From an uncultured Clostridia bacterium (GTDB lineage Bacteria > Bacillota > Clostridia > Oscillospirales > Acutalibacteraceae): 6,588 nt of DNA. The stretch is from contig CALDPI010000252.1 in assembly GCA_937912045.1 (NCBI GenBank), positions 1-6,588 of the forward strand, written 5' to 3'. Position numbers and translations under genes: made by a program. Positions within the stretch are counted from its first letter, which is position 1; each line of letters opens with the position of its first letter. The notes below the pieces were generated by a model. It saw only the letters and a list, made by a program, of their open reading frames with translations. It had not been told where the DNA came from and searched no databases. Positions 5,873 to 6,588 of the stretch are shown here, one piece after another.

Positions 5873-5901
5873 ATTATATAATTTTTAACTCGTAAAGTCA
5901 A
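5873..5901 (-). promoter_or_regulatory. Promoter of the secD-secF operon
   Basis: Minus strand: -35 TTGACT (5896-5901), 17-bp spacer, perfect -10 TATAAT (5873-5878). Predicted start near 5866, with a leader of about 30 nt. Hexamers and spacing are identical to those of the phosphatase promoter at 852-880, consistent with housekeeping sigma control. Confidence 0.88.
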
Positions 5902-5963
5902 TAAAACAATATGATTTTTTATCGTAATATGCCGAAAAACTTCTACCGGTAGTGATATTTTTC

Positions 5964-5992
5964 TTGACATACAATAGATATGGTAATAAAAT
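5964..5992 (+). promoter_or_regulatory. Promoter of rny
   Basis: Plus strand: perfect -35 TTGACA (5964-5969), 17-bp spacer, -10 TAAAAT (5987-5992, five of six). Predicted start near 5999, so the rny leader is about 108 nt, much longer than the other leaders here (about 20-45 nt). It is divergent from the secD promoter, with 62 bp between the two -35 boxes. Confidence 0.8.
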
Positions 5993-6007
5993 AAATGTGA
6001 TATGGTA
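5977..6007 (+). repeat. Direct repeat GATATGGTA x2 across the rny start region
   Basis: GATATGGTA occurs at 5977-5985 (inside the promoter spacer) and 5999-6007 (at the predicted start point), 22 bp apart, about two helical turns. This spacing would place a DNA-binding protein on one face of the promoter. Function is inferred only; chance is possible in AT-rich DNA. Confidence 0.4.
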
Positions 6008-6031
6008 TCATATTATGATTTGGCGAATCAT
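6007..6031 (+). promoter_or_regulatory. Overlapping palindromes downstream of the rny start point
   Basis: ATCATA (6007-6012) and TATGAT (6014-6019) form a 13-bp palindrome about a single base. The second half reappears in ATGATT (6015-6020) paired with AATCAT (6026-6031) across TGGCG. The three half-sites could be operators or small RNA stems in the leader. Confidence 0.35.
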
Positions 6032-6054
6032 TTGTTTTACCACTTCACGGGCGG

Positions 6055-6087
6055 AAAAACGCAGCCCTTTTCAAACGAGCGTTTTTT
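6055..6087 (+). terminator. Terminator-like hairpin in the rny leader (possible attenuator)
   Basis: AAAAACGC (6055-6062) pairs with GCGTTTTT (6079-6086) across a 16-base loop, and the 3' arm ends in six Ts. It lies between the rny promoter and its ribosome binding site (6094-6098). GGGC (6049-6052) could instead pair with GCCC (6064-6067), a mutually exclusive stem. The stem has only three GC pairs, so it may be a partial terminator. I recognise no known riboswitch class. Confidence 0.45.
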
Positions 6088-6106
6088 AATATAGGAGGTG
6101 CATTTT

Positions 6107-6588
6107 ATGCCGGAGATATTACCGTATCTCATTGGTGCTGTGGTTGCAGTTGTTGCTGCTGTAGTCTTCTTTTTTGTCGGCTCGGCGCACCGTCGTAAAA
6201 CCGCAGAATCAACCATCGGCTCCGCAGAGGATGAGGCACGTAGAATCTTAAGCGATGCTATGAAAAATGCCGAAGCCAAAAAGCGTGAGCTTATTATTGA
6301 AGCGAAGGATGAAATTCATCAGCTTCGCACCGAAACCGACAGAGACCTGCGCGAGCGTCGTAATGAGGTTCAGCGTCAGGAGCACAGACTTCAGCAGAAG
6401 GAAGAAACCCTTGACCGCAAGTTGGATAACCTTGAGGTTAAGGAGGAAAATATTGCAAAGCGTGCTAAAGAGGTTGAGGCTAAATTAGAAGAAACTGAGA
6501 AGGTCAAGAAAAGCCAGCTTGAAATGCTTGAGCGCATTTCCGGTTTTTCCATTGAACAGGCCAAGGAACACTTATTGTCCATGCTGGA
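6107..6588 (+). CDS. rny: Ribonuclease Y, N-terminal part (runs off the window)
   Basis: RNase Y is the membrane-anchored endoribonuclease that starts mRNA decay in many Firmicutes. Only the first 160 codons are here; the family is about 510-520 residues, and the KH and HD domains lie beyond the edge. The visible part shows a single N-terminal membrane helix (about residues 5-25), the basic stretch AHRRK, and a long charged coiled coil (about 35-140). The segments EAKDEIHQLR and RRNEVQRQEHRLQQKEETLD are typical of RNase Y, followed by ERISGFSIEQAKEHLLSML. The start is ATG 6107, with GGAGG (6094-6098) eight bases upstream. The frame is open to the last base. It is divergent from secD and has its own promoter and an unusually long leader. 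Confidence 0.95.
   Translation, partial: MPEILPYLIGAVVAVVAAVVFFFVGSAHRRKTAESTIGSAEDEARRILSDAMKNAEAKKRELIIEAKDEIHQLRTETDRDLRERRNEVQRQEHRLQQKEETLDRKLDNLEVKEENIAKRAKEVEAKLEETEKVKKSQLEMLERISGFSIEQAKEHLLSML

Noticed and set aside
1..6588. Mobile element, CRISPR array, phage or defence island
   Set aside because: I saw no repeat-spacer pattern, integrase, transposase, attachment-site duplication around the tRNA, or toxin-antitoxin-like gene pair.

Overview
The window looks like a core chromosomal segment of a low-to-moderate GC Gram-positive bacterium of the class Clostridia, probably near the Oscillospiraceae/Ruminococcaceae. The evidence is strong GGAGG-type ribosome binding sites, textbook TTGACA/TATAAT promoters, a SecD of the clostridial type with a long loop between its last membrane segments, an RNase Y gene, and a secreted polysaccharide deacetylase with Ig-like modules. 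I see no integrase, transposase, CRISPR array, phage gene or plasmid gene. The placement is inferred from protein character, not from a search.

Layout, left to right. A compact tRNA-Val(GAC) unit lies on the minus strand (10-173) with its own promoter and a hairpin terminator. Behind it, also on the minus strand, is a histidine-phosphatase (phosphoglycerate-mutase-like) gene (182-826). This gene diverges from a secreted NodB-type polysaccharide deacetylase with three Ig-like modules (982-2406, plus). The two face-to-face promoters are separated by a 19-bp imperfect palindrome. The deacetylase converges on a small five-helix membrane protein (2421-2948, minus, DUF6512-like), and one bidirectional terminator contains both stop codons. 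That membrane protein diverges from a small KdpD/UspA-like protein (3097-3504, plus), which converges on secF. secF and secD (3541-5836, minus) form a translationally coupled operon driven by a strong promoter. Divergent from secD, the window ends in the first 160 codons of rny (RNase Y, 6107 to the edge), behind a leader of about 100 nt.

Functionally, SecDF (protein export motor), RNase Y (membrane-anchored mRNA decay initiator) and the secreted deacetylase (cell-wall modification) are envelope-associated, but only secD-secF is a convincing operon. Nearly every other gene has its own promoter and terminator, with strands alternating.

I found no convincing undescribed multi-gene system. The best leads are non-coding: (i) a perfect 15-bp AT-rich inverted repeat beside the ribosome binding site of the DUF6512-like gene; (ii) the rny leader, with a terminator-like hairpin, a possible alternative stem and a possible anti-ribosome-binding-site pairing; (iii) repeats around the rny start point; and (iv) the palindrome between the two divergent promoters at 875-931.
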